A stretch of DNA of 64,000 bases from Parabacteroides goldsteinii DSM 19448 = WAL 12034 (GCF_000969835.1 NZ_KQ033913.1:1565716-1629715); one strand, 5' to 3'; shown: positions 8,422 through 18,616, counted from the stretch's first letter. The notes: a model not told the origin generated them from the sequence alone. Numbers and translations are program-made.

Positions 8422-10377
8422 TTACTTGTTTTTATTTTGCCAACGATTCATCATGTCCTCTACTTCATCGTTCAAAAGCGCTGCAAAGGTAGCAATTTTC
8501 ATCGAACCTTTATCACCTTCGCCCTGTTTTCTTACAGAAACTTCATTATTTTCTGCTTCTTTTTCTCCGACGATGAGCATATAAGGAATACGTTTCAATT
8601 CATTGTCACGAATCTTACGACCGATTTTTTCATTTCTGTCATCTACCAGAACACGAATATCCTGTTCTTCCAGCTGACGGGCGATGTCCCATGCATATTC
8701 ATTAAACTTCTCACTGATAGGCATGATACATACCTGATCCGGAGTCAGCCACAACGGGAATTTACCTCCTGTATGTTCGATCAGCACGGCAACGAAACGT
8801 TCCATTGAGCCGAACGGTGCACGGTGGATCATTACCGGACGGTGTTTTTTGTTATCTTCACCTGTATATTCCAGCTCGAAACGTTCCGGCAGGTTATAAT
8901 CTACCTGGATAGTTCCCAACTGCCAACGGCGACCGATAGCATCTTTCACCATAAAGTCGAGTTTCGGACCATAGAAAGCAGCTTCACCATATTCGATCTT
9001 CGCTTTCAGGCCTTTTTCCTGACAGGCTTCGATGATAGCGGTTTCAGCTTTTTCCCAGTTCTCTTCCGAACCGATGTATTTATCTCTGTTCACTTTATCA
9101 CGTAAAGAGATCTGGGCTTCGAAGTTTTCGAAATCAAGCGCTTTAAAAATGATAAAGATAATATCCATTACTTTCAGGAATTCATCCTTCAACTGATCCG
9201 GACGGCAGAACAGGTGGGCGTCATCCTGCGTAAAGCCACGTACTCTCGTCAAACCGTGTAACTCACCGCTCTGTTCATAACGGTAAACCGTACCGAACTC
9301 TGCGAAACGCAAAGGCAGGTCTTTGTATGAACGTGGGAATGCCTTGAATATCTCACAATGGTGAGGACAGTTCATCGGTTTCAACAGGAATTCTTCGCCT
9401 TCTTGCGGAGTATGGATCGGCTGGAATGAATCCTTACCGTATTTTGCATAGTGGCCAGATGTTACATACAGTTGTTTGCCTCCGATATGCGGAGTCATTA
9501 CCTGCTGGTAACCGTATTTCTTCTGGATACGTTTCAGGAAATCTTCCAGTTTCAAACGCAACTGAGTACCACGGGGCAACCACAATGGCAGACCTGCTCC
9601 TACTGCGGTAGAGAATGTGAATAACTCTAGTTCTTTACCGATCTTACGGTGATCACGTTTTTTGGCTTCTTCCAGTAATGCCAGATATTCATCCAACATT
9701 TTCTTTTTCGGGAAAGTGATACCATACAGACGAACCAGCTGTTTGCGTTTTTCATCACCACGCCAGTAAGCACCGGCCACGCTCAGAATCTTTACAGCTT
9801 TCAAGTAAGATGTGTTAGGTAAATGCGGACCACGACACAAATCTGTGAAAGAGCCTTGTGTATAGGTTGTGATCGTACCGTCTTCCAGTTCACTGATCAA
9901 CTCAGTTTTATATTCTTCACCTCTGTCACCGAACATTTTCATGGCATCTGCCTTGGTAATGTCCTGACGTTTGATTTCTTCTTTTTTAGCTACCAGTTCC
10001 AGCATCTTTGCTTCGATTGCTGCGAAATCACCTTCTTTGATTGTAGCTTCACCCGGATCTACGTCATAGTAGAATCCATTCTCGATAGCCGGACCGATAC
10101 CGAACTTGATGCCAGGATAAAGTTCCTGCAGCGCTTCAGCCATCAGGTGAGCACTTGAGTGCCAGAAAGCATGTTTACCTTCTTCATCATCCCACTTCAG
10201 CAGCTTCACAGTTGAATCCTGCATAATTGGACGAGACAGGTCCCATGTTTCTCCGTTCACACTTGCGGCCAAAACTTCCTGAGCCAAACGGGAACTGATG
10301 CTTTCTGCGATCTGCATAGCAGTTGTTCCTTCGGCGTATTCTCTTACGGAATCATCCGGAAATGTAATCTTTATCAT
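8422..10377 (-). CDS. thrS: Threonyl-tRNA synthetase
   Basis: A 651-residue class II enzyme that charges tRNA-Thr. Domains in order: TGS (1-60, ending [11 protein letters not shown]), the editing domain with [11 protein letters not shown] and later RGPHLPNT, the catalytic core with the zinc-binding [12 protein letters not shown] and motif 2 [15 protein letters not shown], motif 3 with [11 protein letters not shown], and a C-terminal anticodon-binding domain ([15 protein letters not shown]). All expected elements are intact. It is the first gene of the operon, with a TAnnTTTG promoter element at 10410-10417. Confidence 0.98.
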   Translation of the reverse strand: MIKITFPDDSVREYAEGTTAMQIAESISSRLAQEVLAASVNGETWDLSRPIMQDSTVKLLKWDDEEGKHAFWHSSAHLMAEALQELYPGIKFGIGPAIENGFYYDVDPGEATIKEGDFAAIEAKMLELVAKKEEIKRQDITKADAMKMFGDRGEEYKTELISELEDGTITTYTQGSFTDLCRGPHLPNTSYLKAVKILSVAGAYWRGDEKRKQLVRLYGITFPKKKMLDEYLALLEEAKKRDHRKIGKELELFTFSTAVGAGLPLWLPRGTQLRLKLEDFLKRIQKKYGYQQVMTPHIGGKQLYVTSGHYAKYGKDSFQPIHTPQEGEEFLLKPMNCPHHCEIFKAFPRSYKDLPLRFAEFGTVYRYEQSGELHGLTRVRGFTQDDAHLFCRPDQLKDEFLKVMDIIFIIFKALDFENFEAQISLRDKVNRDKYIGSEENWEKAETAIIEACQEKGLKAKIEYGEAAFYGPKLDFMVKDAIGRRWQLGTIQVDYNLPERFELEYTGEDNKKHRPVMIHRAPFGSMERFVAVLIEHTGGKFPLWLTPDQVCIMPISEKFNEYAWDIARQLEEQDIRVLVDDRNEKIGRKIRDNELKRIPYMLIVGEKEAENNEVSVRKQGEGDKGSMKIATFAALLNDEVEDMMNRWQNKNK

Positions 10378-10409
10378 AATCTGTTCTCTATAATTCTTTA
10401 ATTAGCATG

Positions 10410-10417
10410 CAAATTTA
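10410..10417 (-). promoter_or_regulatory. -7 promoter element of thrS operon
   Basis: TAAATTTG on the minus strand, 33 bases upstream of the thrS ATG, matches TAnnTTTG. No good -33 TTTG is seen. Confidence 0.5.
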
Positions 10418-10472
10418 GCATTCTTTTTCGTAAAATGATCTTTTTAGGTCAAAAGATATATGCTTTAAACCC

Positions 10473-10509
10473 AAAACAGACATGTTTTGTTGGGAAACAT
10501 GCCTGTTTT
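10473..10509 (-). terminator. Terminator after the TPR gene
   Basis: AAAACAGGCATGTTT pairs with AAACATGTCTGTTTT across a short loop, 24 bases past the TPR gene stop. It insulates thrS from the upstream gene. Confidence 0.75.
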
Positions 10510-10532
10510 GAATCTAAAAAAGCTTATTCAGA

Positions 10533-12662
10533 TCAATTGCTTGTCATACGTTTGATGATACTATAGGCATTGATAATACCTAATTCGCCTGCCTTACTCA
10601 GGTCTGCAATGCCTTGATTGGCATCACCCAGGGAGAGATGAGCCAGTCCGCGGTTAAAATAAGCCTCTGCAAAATCAGGGTCACGTTTGATCGCCTCATC
10701 ATAATCCTGTATGGCCGCCCGGAAGTCACGCTGCACACAACGTAAATTTCCACGATTGAAATAAGCATACACAAATCCGGGATTCAAACGGATAACCATA
10801 TCGTAATCACGTGTAATCAATTCATGTTCGTAAGCCTTCCTTTTATCCTTCACTTCGGCCGATCTAGGATCAGAAGGAGCTTTCGGCTGTGTCGGACTCT
10901 GCCCCATCTTAAAGTTCATACTACCCATAGAGGCTGACAAGTCATCGGTTGTAGTAGTCTGGGACATATCATAAACCAATTGTTTGTAACGTACCACTGC
11001 ACGGTTGAAATAAGCCATCGTATAGGTCGGATCAAGTTCGATAACCTTATTGAAATCTTTGATAGCTTCCGTAAAGTCTTGTACAAGCATATAATCTACT
11101 GCACGGCCAAACCACGCATCCGCATTTCCCGGCTGGGCTTCTATCTTCGCGGAATAATCATTGATCGAGGCAAAGTGAACCGAAATCTGATCTTCCGTAA
11201 GGGCAGCCTCTTCATTGGTTATACGCAATTTGCGTGATAACACCATACGGGCATTATATTCTTCGATCGTCTTGTCGTAATAGACAATTTTCTTGATCGG
11301 ATCAATCTTTTCATAATAAGTCAGGACAAACTGAGGTTCGATATCTACGCGGACATTACGATCCTGCACACGTCCGCGGACATCACTCTGGTATTTATTC
11401 CTACGTTCCTCTTCCTTGTCATACACCACCAGGCGATTGAATTTACTGATGTTCTTATCTGATTTCTCACGTGTATTTTCACCTTTGTCATCCGAAGAAG
11501 AAGCATTACTATCCTGTCCTGTCGTATTAGTAGAGGCCATGGCATTTCCACCCTGCGCAGACTGGCGGTCTTTCTTCGAATTGTTTTCCATTTCGATAGC
11601 GGTCCAGTAGTCGCGATCGGCACTTACCTGGTCATTCATTTTACGCTTAGCTTCGGAACGGCTGTAATAACCCGGAGTAAAATTCGGATATTGACCTAAA
11701 ACAACATCGAAGTCCTGAACAGAACCACGGTAGTCACCTGTTTCAAAACGCAGGAGAGCACGGTTATAATAAGCCATATAGTTATCCGGTTCCTGCTGGA
11801 TCACCACATCGAAGTCTTCGATAGCACGGTTGTTATCGCCTACCTGATAACGGAGGAGTCCCCGGTTAAAGCGGGCAATCAGATTATTTTTATCCATACC
11901 GATTACCTGATCGTAATCATCCATCGCACCACGGAGGTCATTCATCTGGTAACGTACCAGACCACGATTGATATAATAGCCACTTTCACGGGTATTCAAG
12001 CGGATGGCCTCGTTCAGATCCGCCAAAGCACCTTTCAGATCATTTGTCTGATAAAGCAGGATCGCACGGTTACCATAGGACGGAGCATAATAGGGGTCCA
12101 TTTCAATAGCCTTATTATAATCGGCAAGCGCTTTTACCGTATCGCCTTTCTCGGTGTACATAGCACCACGGGTCAGGTAATTCATCGAATATTTAGGATG
12201 CGCTTTCATCAGCACATCGAAAGTCTTTTCAGCATCATCATAGTCTTTCCGTTGGATATTGGCTACGGCTTTATTAACAAGCATCTGGCGGTCTTCGGGT
12301 TTAAATTCAAGACCTTTGTCGTAGTCGGCAATCGCTTCGGCATATTTTTCCTGGCTCTGGCGGGCAATACCGCGGGCATAATAAGCCTGAACCAGAAATG
12401 GATTCCGCTGGAGACATAGCGTACAGTCTTCTTCCGCTCCCTTATAATCGTCCAGATTGATCTTGGCAACAGCGCGGTAGAAATAGGGTTCCGCGATCCA
12501 AGGTTTTGCTTTAATGACTTGATTGAAATATTGTATCGACAATACGTAATCTTCAAAATACAAGGCATTACGTCCGATAGCCAGAACACGATCCGTATTG
12601 ATCTGCGCTGACATCACTAACGAATATGCTACAAACATCAAAAAGAGGAATATTTTTTTCAT
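10533..12662 (-). CDS. Exported tetratricopeptide-repeat protein
   Basis: A 709-residue protein with a Sec signal peptide (MKKIFLFLMF...SAQ, 1-19) and a long solenoid of TPRs. About ten repeats run from residue 20 to 370 (recurring units such as AYYARGIARQ and YYNRALLRFETGDY). Then comes a low-complexity Ser/Asn/Asp linker (about 375-415), a non-repeat region, and further TPRs to the end (AYFNRGLAHLSLGD). TPRs bind proteins, so it is probably a periplasmic scaffold. No enzyme motif is seen. In Bacteroidales a TPR gene often lies between def and thrS; here two biotin-enzyme genes separate it from def. A near-consensus promoter lies at 12740-12770 and a terminator follows the gene. Confidence 0.9.
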   Translation of the reverse strand: MKKIFLFLMFVAYSLVMSAQINTDRVLAIGRNALYFEDYVLSIQYFNQVIKAKPWIAEPYFYRAVAKINLDDYKGAEEDCTLCLQRNPFLVQAYYARGIARQSQEKYAEAIADYDKGLEFKPEDRQMLVNKAVANIQRKDYDDAEKTFDVLMKAHPKYSMNYLTRGAMYTEKGDTVKALADYNKAIEMDPYYAPSYGNRAILLYQTNDLKGALADLNEAIRLNTRESGYYINRGLVRYQMNDLRGAMDDYDQVIGMDKNNLIARFNRGLLRYQVGDNNRAIEDFDVVIQQEPDNYMAYYNRALLRFETGDYRGSVQDFDVVLGQYPNFTPGYYSRSEAKRKMNDQVSADRDYWTAIEMENNSKKDRQSAQGGNAMASTNTTGQDSNASSSDDKGENTREKSDKNISKFNRLVVYDKEEERRNKYQSDVRGRVQDRNVRVDIEPQFVLTYYEKIDPIKKIVYYDKTIEEYNARMVLSRKLRITNEEAALTEDQISVHFASINDYSAKIEAQPGNADAWFGRAVDYMLVQDFTEAIKDFNKVIELDPTYTMAYFNRAVVRYKQLVYDMSQTTTTDDLSASMGSMNFKMGQSPTQPKAPSDPRSAEVKDKRKAYEHELITRDYDMVIRLNPGFVYAYFNRGNLRCVQRDFRAAIQDYDEAIKRDPDFAEAYFNRGLAHLSLGDANQGIADLSKAGELGIINAYSIIKRMTSN

Positions 12663-12739
12663 CAGATTGCCTTAAGTGTTAAAAAGAGGCATGCCAAAAG
12701 GTTTCAACAGACTTTTGACACCCCTCTTTATTCAGCGAA

Positions 12740-12770
12740 CAAAAATAAGCAATTCATGTGAATGTTAAAA
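12740..12770 (-). promoter_or_regulatory. Promoter of the TPR gene
   Basis: On the minus strand, TTTT (12767-12770), 19 bases, then TATTTTTG (12740-12747). This is close to the Bacteroidetes consensus. Confidence 0.55.
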
Positions 12771-12849
12771 CGGTTCGTAGCAAAAATAATTCTCAACAAA
12801 CCGTAATCAAGCCAAAAAACTTAAATTGAATGTAAAATGTATCAAATAA

Positions 12850-12891
12850 AAAGGTTGCACCAGTGTATAAACACTACTGGCACAACCTTTT
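12850..12891 (-). terminator. Terminator after the biotin carrier gene
   Basis: AAAAGGTTGTGCCAG pairs with CTGGTGCAACCTTTT and is followed by further T residues on the minus strand, 27 bases past the stop. Confidence 0.85.
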
Positions 12892-12917
12892 CGCACGTAT
12901 TATGAAATAACCAAATT

Positions 12918-13244
12918 TTACTTCGGCTGTATTTTTACCATCAAATGATCTTTTGCGATCTTATCTCCTTCGGTTACATCCAACTCGGTAATCACTCCGG
13001 ATACCGGAGCGACGATCCGATTGTACATCTTCATCGCCTGATGAATGAGGAGCAACTGGCCGGCTTCAACTTCCTGCCCTTTTTCCACATAGATCTTCAC
13101 GACAGTTCCCGGAAGAGTCGAAATCACATCACCGACGAAGGGCTTATGCCACATCTTACGGTTCTTATATTTCTCTGTCAGCAGTGTTTTGTATTTACGG
13201 GCGGTAACTACAAAATCTACATATTCGTTTTCTTTATTTTCCAT
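12918..13244 (-). CDS. Biotin carboxyl carrier protein
   Basis: A 108-residue biotinyl-lipoyl domain protein. The biotin site is the Lys of QAMKM, preceded by the usual GQEVEAGQLL hairpin and followed by VSGVITELDVTEGD. The N-terminal 30 residues are a short basic extension with no Ala/Pro-rich linker. The gene lies 29 bp after the carboxyltransferase gene, so the two subunits probably work together. It carries the carboxyl group between active sites in either a propionyl-CoA carboxylase or a sodium-pumping methylmalonyl-CoA decarboxylase. Which one is unclear, because neither a biotin carboxylase nor a membrane beta subunit is next door. Confidence 0.93.
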   Translation of the reverse strand: MENKENEYVDFVVTARKYKTLLTEKYKNRKMWHKPFVGDVISTLPGTVVKIYVEKGQEVEAGQLLLIHQAMKMYNRIVAPVSGVITELDVTEGDKIAKDHLMVKIQPK

Positions 13245-13273
13245 ATTTTCAAAAAGTATATGTACGGATTTAA

Positions 13274-14821
13274 TTAGAACGGAGGGATTCCGTGCTTTTT
13301 AGCCGGTCTGTATTCCTCTTTCAAAATAGAAAGTTTCAGAGCGTGAAGCAACAACGCACGTGTTTCTTTCGGCTCGATAACAGAATCGATAAATCCTTTC
13401 GAAGCTGCCACATAAGGATTAGCGAACTTCTCGATATACTCTTTCACTTTTTCCTGACGCATTGCATTCTGGTCTTCAGCTTCCATGATTTCCTTACGGA
13501 AAATAATGTTGGCTGCACCTTCCGGTCCCATAACGGCAATCTCTGCGCTCGGCCATGCAAACATAAAGTCGGCACCCAGGTGACGCGAGTTCATCGCAAT
13601 GTAACCACCACCGTAAGCCTTACGCAAGATTACTGTGATCTTAGGCACAGTTGCTTCCGAATAAGCATACAATACTTTTGCCCCGTGACGGATCACACCG
13701 GCATGCTCCTGGTCTACGCCCGGCAGATAACCCGGCATATCTTCCAAGGTAATAATAGGAATATTGAATGAGTCGCAGAAACGAATGAAACGGGCTGCTT
13801 TGTCGGCACTGTCGCAATCGAGTACGCCGGCCAGCACCATCGGCTGGTTAGCAACGAAACCGACTGTTTCGCCTGCCATACGACCGAAACCGATCACGAT
13901 ATTGGCAGCCCACAGTTCCTGAATTTCCAGGAAGTCGGAATCATCGACGATGCATTTGATAACGTCACGAACATCGTACGGCTGTTTCGGATCAGCTGGA
14001 ACAACTTCTTCAATGTTCAGCATCGCTGTCGGTTCTTTTGGCTCAGTAGTCTTGGCACGCTGCTGGTTATTCCAGGGGATAAAGCTGACCAGACGTTTAA
14101 CCTGTTCGAAACAATCCTGTTCGCTCAAGGCATAGAAATGAGCATTACCTGTTGTTTCCGCATGAACACGGGCACCGCCCAGGTCTTCCATAGAGATGTC
14201 TTCACCTAAAACAGTCTTGATCACATTCGGACCGGTGATAAACATCTTGGAGATATTTTCAACCACGAACACGAAGTCTGTCAAAGCAGGTGAATAAACA
14301 GCACCACCGGCACACGGACCCAGAATCAATGAGATCTGAGGGATAACGCCTGATGCGATTGTATTTCTATAGAATATTTCACCATATCCGGCCAAAGCAC
14401 CAACACCTTCCTGAATACGTGCACCACCCGAGTCGTTGATACCGATAATCGGACATTTCATCTTCAATGCATGATCCATGATCTTGGTGATCTTACGAGC
14501 ATGTTGCAAACCCAATGAACCACCGGCTACAGTAAAGTCCTGTGCGTAGATACATACCGGAGCACCGAAAATAGTACCTGTACCTGTAACTACACCATCA
14601 CCCGGAAAATCTTTCTTATCCATTCCGAAGTCACGGCCATCGTGCTTTACAAACAAATCGTACTCATGAAAAGAGTTCTTGTCCAGCAAGGAAAGAATAC
14701 GATCACGGGCAGTAAGTTTACCCATTGCGATCTGCTTTTCGATAGCAGCTTCGCCTCCACCCATCTCAACGACGGCTTTCTTCTCCCTGAGGGCCTGAAT
14801 GTTTTTACTTAAATCTGTCAT
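13274..14821 (-). CDS. mmdA: Acyl-CoA carboxyltransferase (methylmalonyl-CoA decarboxylase alpha / PCC beta)
   Basis: A 515-residue biotin-dependent carboxyltransferase of the crotonase-like superfamily, with both halves of the family present. The N-half has MGKLTARDRI and the oxyanion-hole segment INDSGGARIQEGVGAL. The C-half has EDMPGYLPGVDQEHAG and KAYGGGYIAMNSRHLGAD. Known: in gut Bacteroidetes this family moves CO2 in the succinate-propionate pathway, as the alpha subunit of methylmalonyl-CoA decarboxylase or as propionyl-CoA carboxylase beta. Context: it lies 19 bp after def and directly upstream of a biotin carrier. Odd: no epimerase, OadG-like or OadB-like gene adjoins, so the symbol is a best guess between two close enzymes. 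Confidence 0.9.
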   Translation of the reverse strand: MTDLSKNIQALREKKAVVEMGGGEAAIEKQIAMGKLTARDRILSLLDKNSFHEYDLFVKHDGRDFGMDKKDFPGDGVVTGTGTIFGAPVCIYAQDFTVAGGSLGLQHARKITKIMDHALKMKCPIIGINDSGGARIQEGVGALAGYGEIFYRNTIASGVIPQISLILGPCAGGAVYSPALTDFVFVVENISKMFITGPNVIKTVLGEDISMEDLGGARVHAETTGNAHFYALSEQDCFEQVKRLVSFIPWNNQQRAKTTEPKEPTAMLNIEEVVPADPKQPYDVRDVIKCIVDDSDFLEIQELWAANIVIGFGRMAGETVGFVANQPMVLAGVLDCDSADKAARFIRFCDSFNIPIITLEDMPGYLPGVDQEHAGVIRHGAKVLYAYSEATVPKITVILRKAYGGGYIAMNSRHLGADFMFAWPSAEIAVMGPEGAANIIFRKEIMEAEDQNAMRQEKVKEYIEKFANPYVAASKGFIDSVIEPKETRALLLHALKLSILKEEYRPAKKHGIPPF

Positions 14822-14840
14822 ATTATTTAATAGATTTTTA

Positions 14841-15398
14841 TTATTTACCGACAGCTTTTGCTCTGTATGAACAACGAGCAGTCCCTTTAATAATACTATT
14901 TAGTTTTCCTTTATTCAACTGGCGACGGATAGCCGAAACATTGTCGATGAACACGTGACCTTCCAGATGCTCGCATTCGTGCTGTACCACACGGGCAGCA
15001 AAACCATCTACCACCTCGTCATGTTCCTCCCAGTTTTCATCAAAATATTTCACCCGGATCTTGCTGGCACGGGACACTTTCTCATGTACGCCAGGAAGGC
15101 TCAAACAACCTTCTTCCATAGAAATCTCTTCTTCACTGCTTTCAACGATATCCGGATTAACCATCGCACGCTTGAATCCTTTACATTCAGGGAAATCATC
15201 TCCCATCACATCAGCATCGATCACAAGCAAACGAATCGACAACCCAACCTGGGGAGCGGCCAAGCCTACTCCATCGGCATTGTACATCGTATCGAACATA
15301 TTAGCTACTAACTGCTTTAATTCCGGATAATCCCTGGGTACATCTTCAGCCTCTTTTCTTAACACAGGCTGACCGTATAAGTATACTGGTAAAATCAT
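14841..15398 (-). CDS. def: Peptide deformylase
   Basis: A 185-residue metalloenzyme that removes the formyl group from new N-termini. The three family motifs are present: [18 protein letters not shown] (metal-ligand Cys) and QHECEHLEG (HExxH, metal and catalytic residues). The third motif has Cys-Glu where many enzymes have Ile-Asp, but the metal ligands are intact. It follows ruvX by 3 bp and precedes the carboxyltransferase gene by 19 bp, so the three are co-transcribed. Confidence 0.97.
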   Translation of the reverse strand: MILPVYLYGQPVLRKEAEDVPRDYPELKQLVANMFDTMYNADGVGLAAPQVGLSIRLLVIDADVMGDDFPECKGFKRAMVNPDIVESSEEEISMEEGCLSLPGVHEKVSRASKIRVKYFDENWEEHDEVVDGFAARVVQHECEHLEGHVFIDNVSAIRRQLNKGKLNSIIKGTARCSYRAKAVGK

Positions 15399-15401
15399 AA
15401 A

Positions 15402-15824
15402 CTATAACTGATATTTTTTATTTTCTAAATATGATTGAAGGATAATAACTGCACTGATCTCATCCACCAGGCCTTTATCCTGTCTTTTTTTCTTCTTCAA
15501 ACCTCCGTCGAGCATTGCCTTGTGCGCCAGGACAGACGTGAAACGCTCATCATAATATTCAACCGGAATATCCGGAATGGTCCGTTTCAGATGTGTCACG
15601 AAAGCCTCTACATACTTCATGTTTTCCGAAGGCTCGTTATTCATCTGCTTCGGCAGACCGACCACGAATAAATCCACCGGTTCTTTTGCCACATAGGCAG
15701 ATAACCAGGAGACCAATTCCCCACTCGGCACCGTTGTCAGACCGTTTGCAATCATCTGCAAATTGTCTGTAGCTGCTAACCCGGTCCGTTTTCGGCCATA
15801 ATCAATTGCTAGTATCCTTCCCAT
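15402..15824 (-). CDS. ruvX: Pre-16S rRNA nuclease RuvX (YqgF)
   Basis: A 140-residue RNase H-fold protein. The conserved start GRILAIDYGRKRTGLA carries the first catalytic Asp, VVGLPKQMN is the second strand, and DERFTSVLAHKAM precedes the terminal DEISAVIIL helix with its acidic pair. Known role: 5' end maturation of 16S rRNA. I chose ATG 15824; the GTG at 15842 is less likely because a TATCTTTG promoter-like box (15829-15836) falls between them. It is the first gene of the ruvX-def-carboxyltransferase-carrier group. Confidence 0.93.
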   Translation of the reverse strand: MGRILAIDYGRKRTGLAATDNLQMIANGLTTVPSGELVSWLSAYVAKEPVDLFVVGLPKQMNNEPSENMKYVEAFVTHLKRTIPDIPVEYYDERFTSVLAHKAMLDGGLKKKKRQDKGLVDEISAVIILQSYLENKKYQL

Positions 15825-15893
15825 CGGCTGCAAAGATAGCACAAATATGCATTTGTATTACACAAATACACAAAAAGTGTGCAATTTATAAGT

Positions 15894-17291
15894 TTAATAG
15901 GCATTCTTTTCACCTTTAGACATGTTCAGAATCGTCACCACGATGATCTTCAGATCCAGGAAGAACGACCAGTTCTCAATGTACCACACATCCCGTTTCA
16001 CACGTCCTTCCATCTGTTCGAGCGTCTTGGTTTCTCCCCGATAACCGGTTACCTGTGCCCATCCCGTCACTCCGGGTTTTACCAGATGGCGTACCATATA
16101 TTTATCGATAAGAGCCGAATATTGCTCAGTGTGTTTCAGCATATGAGGACGAGGGCCCACTACCGACATCTCCCCTCTTAATACATTGATAAATTGAGGG
16201 AACTCATCCAGATTCGTACGCCGAAGGAAATCTCCGATACGGGTTTTACGCGGATCATCTTTTGCTGCCTGCAATTTATCGGCATCTGCATTGACCCGCA
16301 TTGTCCGGAATTTATAACACTCAAATTCCTGCCCGTACAAACCGGTACGCTTTTGCTTGAAAAATATAGGTCCCGGAGATGTTGCTTTTATCAATATTCC
16401 TATAACGACATAAAGTATCGGATAAATGGTCAGTAAAATACCCAAAGAAAAAAGAATATCAAAAGTTCTCTTTAATGCCCGGTTATAAGCTGCTTGCAAA
16501 GGTTCACGGCGAACAGCCAATAATGGAATCGACTCCATTATTTCCATAACAAGACTCTTCTTTATATTCCTGTAAAACTCCGGAACAATATAGAAACGAA
16601 TCATATGCTTTTCAGCAAAATTCATTATCCGCAATATCTTCTCGTCCTGCGTTCCAGGCAAAGTACAATAGATTTCGTCTATATCATTGGCCAATACATA
16701 CTTCTCCACTTCATGCGTCATACCCAGGTAATTCGGCAACACACTTTGCAAAGACAGATTATCATCAAAAAAACCCATGATACTGAATCCATAGGAAAGA
16801 TCATCCTTCATAACCCGGTACAATTCCATACCATTCTTACCTGCTCCTACAATAATAATTCTTTTAAAATTATGTCCTTTTCTACGGTACATCTTTAGTG
16901 TAACGCGAACAAACACTCTCCAAAGAGCAAAAATTATAACTGTTACAGCAAAATAAACCAGCAGAAATGTAGCCAGGGCATCCCCTATATTCAGAAAGAT
17001 AAGACAAGTAGCGAACAGAAAAACAAATATAGAGACCAACGCAAAGGCACGCTGTACAATTTTGTCAATAAAAACAACAGCCACATGCAATTGCATGGGA
17101 ACAAAATAAAGGGCAAAGAAATAACAGAAATTCAATAAGAGAACAACCTCTCTCAAACTATAAGATATAGCTTTTGTATAAAATTCCCCCAACCCATAAT
17201 AGACAGCGAAGAACAATAGATTTAATACAACTAAATCTCCCATTCCTATCAGCCACTGGATAAGGTAACCATGTTTTTTGTCGAATTCCAT
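15894..17291 (-). CDS. Undecaprenyl-phosphate sugar phosphotransferase (WbaP/WcaJ type)
   Basis: A 465-residue integral membrane polyprenyl glycosylphosphotransferase that moves a sugar-1-phosphate onto undecaprenyl phosphate to start a capsule or O-antigen repeat. Layout: four N-terminal membrane helices (about 10-130), a nucleotide-binding-like domain (RRKGHNFKRIIIVGAGKNG), a re-entrant helix at about 280-305, and the catalytic domain with the signatures KATSPGPIFFKQKRTG, CYKFRTM, RRTNLDEFPQFINVLRGEMS and VGPRP. The C-terminal PGVTGWAQVTGYRG is intact. The sugar is not predictable. It is near gmd, fcl and rfbA, which fits surface polysaccharide synthesis. Confidence 0.93.
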   Translation of the reverse strand: MEFDKKHGYLIQWLIGMGDLVVLNLLFFAVYYGLGEFYTKAISYSLREVVLLLNFCYFFALYFVPMQLHVAVVFIDKIVQRAFALVSIFVFLFATCLIFLNIGDALATFLLVYFAVTVIIFALWRVFVRVTLKMYRRKGHNFKRIIIVGAGKNGMELYRVMKDDLSYGFSIMGFFDDNLSLQSVLPNYLGMTHEVEKYVLANDIDEIYCTLPGTQDEKILRIMNFAEKHMIRFYIVPEFYRNIKKSLVMEIMESIPLLAVRREPLQAAYNRALKRTFDILFSLGILLTIYPILYVVIGILIKATSPGPIFFKQKRTGLYGQEFECYKFRTMRVNADADKLQAAKDDPRKTRIGDFLRRTNLDEFPQFINVLRGEMSVVGPRPHMLKHTEQYSALIDKYMVRHLVKPGVTGWAQVTGYRGETKTLEQMEGRVKRDVWYIENWSFFLDLKIIVVTILNMSKGEKNAY

Positions 17292-17334
17292 AACTGTGTT
17301 CTAAAATTCCACAAAAGTAATGAATATTCTGTGC

Positions 17335-17371
17335 AAAAAAAAGGCCGCACAATAGAATGTGCAGCCTTTTT
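17335..17371 (-). terminator. Terminator of the OmpA-like gene
   Basis: AAAAAGGCTGCACA pairs with TGTGCGGCCTTTTT around TTCTAT and continues into more T residues on the minus strand, 21 bases past the stop. Confidence 0.88.
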
Positions 17372-17391
17372 CAGATATAATTAAAAATAAA

Positions 17392-18528
17392 TTAATTATT
17401 AGCAGACATGATAACAACACGGTTCCAGTTGTTTTCGCTGTACGGCTGTTCGTCAGAACCTCTCCATTCGATAGTAATCTGGTTAGAGTTGATACCGTAT
17501 TTATCGATCAATTCTTTAGCAACGGCTTTAGCACGTTTTTCAGAAAGACCCATGTTGTATTTAGAAGTACCTGTGTTCTTATCAGCATAACCGATAACCT
17601 TGATCGGAGCATTGTTTGCCTTCATGAATTCAGCAGTGTTGTAAATACTGATCTGCTGGTTCTTATCGATCTTAGAACTATTCAGACGGAAGTATACTAC
17701 ATTGTCAACATAGTTGTTTACAACATTAGTTACAACTTCTTCGCATTCAGGACAAGATTCCGGACGTTTGCTCAATTCATCGTTAGCAGCACGCAATGAG
17801 TTGATCTGATTGTTCAGGTCGTTCAACAAAGCGTAATCCATTGGTTCCAATACTTCGAAATCAGTTTTACCCAGTTTGAATGTCAAACCAGCGCTCAGCT
17901 GAGCGATACCGTCTGTCAAGTGGAACATGTTAACACGATTGAACTGTTCGTTCAGCAAAGAACCCTGAACTTCCACGTTCAAATCAACACGTTTGCTCAA
18001 ACGGAAAGCAGTAAGGATACCAGCATTTAATGTAGGAGATTCTGTTCTAGCATATCCCTGATTTTCGAAACGCTGTGCATAACCGAAACCGACCCAAGGA
18101 ATCAAACGAAATACTCTTTTTTCATTATAAACTCCCCAGAAATTGGTAACATCCCATAACAAGTCTACATGAGCAGCTGCATATTTGTTGTGCTGCATGA
18201 TCTCTGCGTTGTCACCTACAAATCCGTGTAAAATACCACCGTTCAACTGAGTACGGAAAGCCAGATACGGGTTGAACCACTTACCAAACGAGAACTGAGG
18301 CGCAAAATTCAGACGGTTGCCAAAATCTGCTTTATTATTCTGGTCACCCAATAACATACTTGCACCACCGGCAACAGAAATAAACCAATTATCGCCAGCT
18401 TTGTTTTTCTTGAAATTTGTCTTATAACCTTTTTCAGTACTAAAACCAACTTGTGGTTTAAATTCCTGTGCTGACACAGAGAAAACAAAACCTGACAATA
18501 AAGCTAAAAGTAATACTTTAGTCTTCAT
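17392..18528 (-). CDS. OmpA-like outer membrane porin
   Basis: A 378-residue major outer-membrane protein. It has a signal peptide (MKTKVLLLALLSGFVFSVSAQ), an N-terminal beta-barrel with alternating strands (about 22-220), a short coiled linker with a Cys pair (ESCPECEE) and a C-terminal OmpA peptidoglycan-binding domain with VVYFRLNSSKID, KVIGYADKNTGTSKYN and LSEKRAKAVAKEL. Outer-membrane anchoring to the cell wall is the known role. I chose the third ATG of the frame (18528) because it begins the signal peptide. It has the best promoter in the window (18586-18616), consistent with very high expression. Confidence 0.93.
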   Translation of the reverse strand: MKTKVLLLALLSGFVFSVSAQEFKPQVGFSTEKGYKTNFKKNKAGDNWFISVAGGASMLLGDQNNKADFGNRLNFAPQFSFGKWFNPYLAFRTQLNGGILHGFVGDNAEIMQHNKYAAAHVDLLWDVTNFWGVYNEKRVFRLIPWVGFGYAQRFENQGYARTESPTLNAGILTAFRLSKRVDLNVEVQGSLLNEQFNRVNMFHLTDGIAQLSAGLTFKLGKTDFEVLEPMDYALLNDLNNQINSLRAANDELSKRPESCPECEEVVTNVVNNYVDNVVYFRLNSSKIDKNQQISIYNTAEFMKANNAPIKVIGYADKNTGTSKYNMGLSEKRAKAVAKELIDKYGINSNQITIEWRGSDEQPYSENNWNRVVIMSANN

Positions 18529-18585
18529 ATTCATCAACTTTTTAATTAAACAATCAATTACCTTAAATAACGCTCAAATTTAGAG

Positions 18586-18616
18586 CAAAATTAAATCTTT
18601 TTTTAACTAAAACAAA
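18586..18616 (-). promoter_or_regulatory. Consensus promoter of the OmpA-like gene
   Basis: On the minus strand, TTTG (18613-18616), exactly 19 bases, then TAATTTTG (18586-18593). This is a full Bacteroidetes promoter match. A second TAAATTTG box lies 12 bases downstream. Confidence 0.85.
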
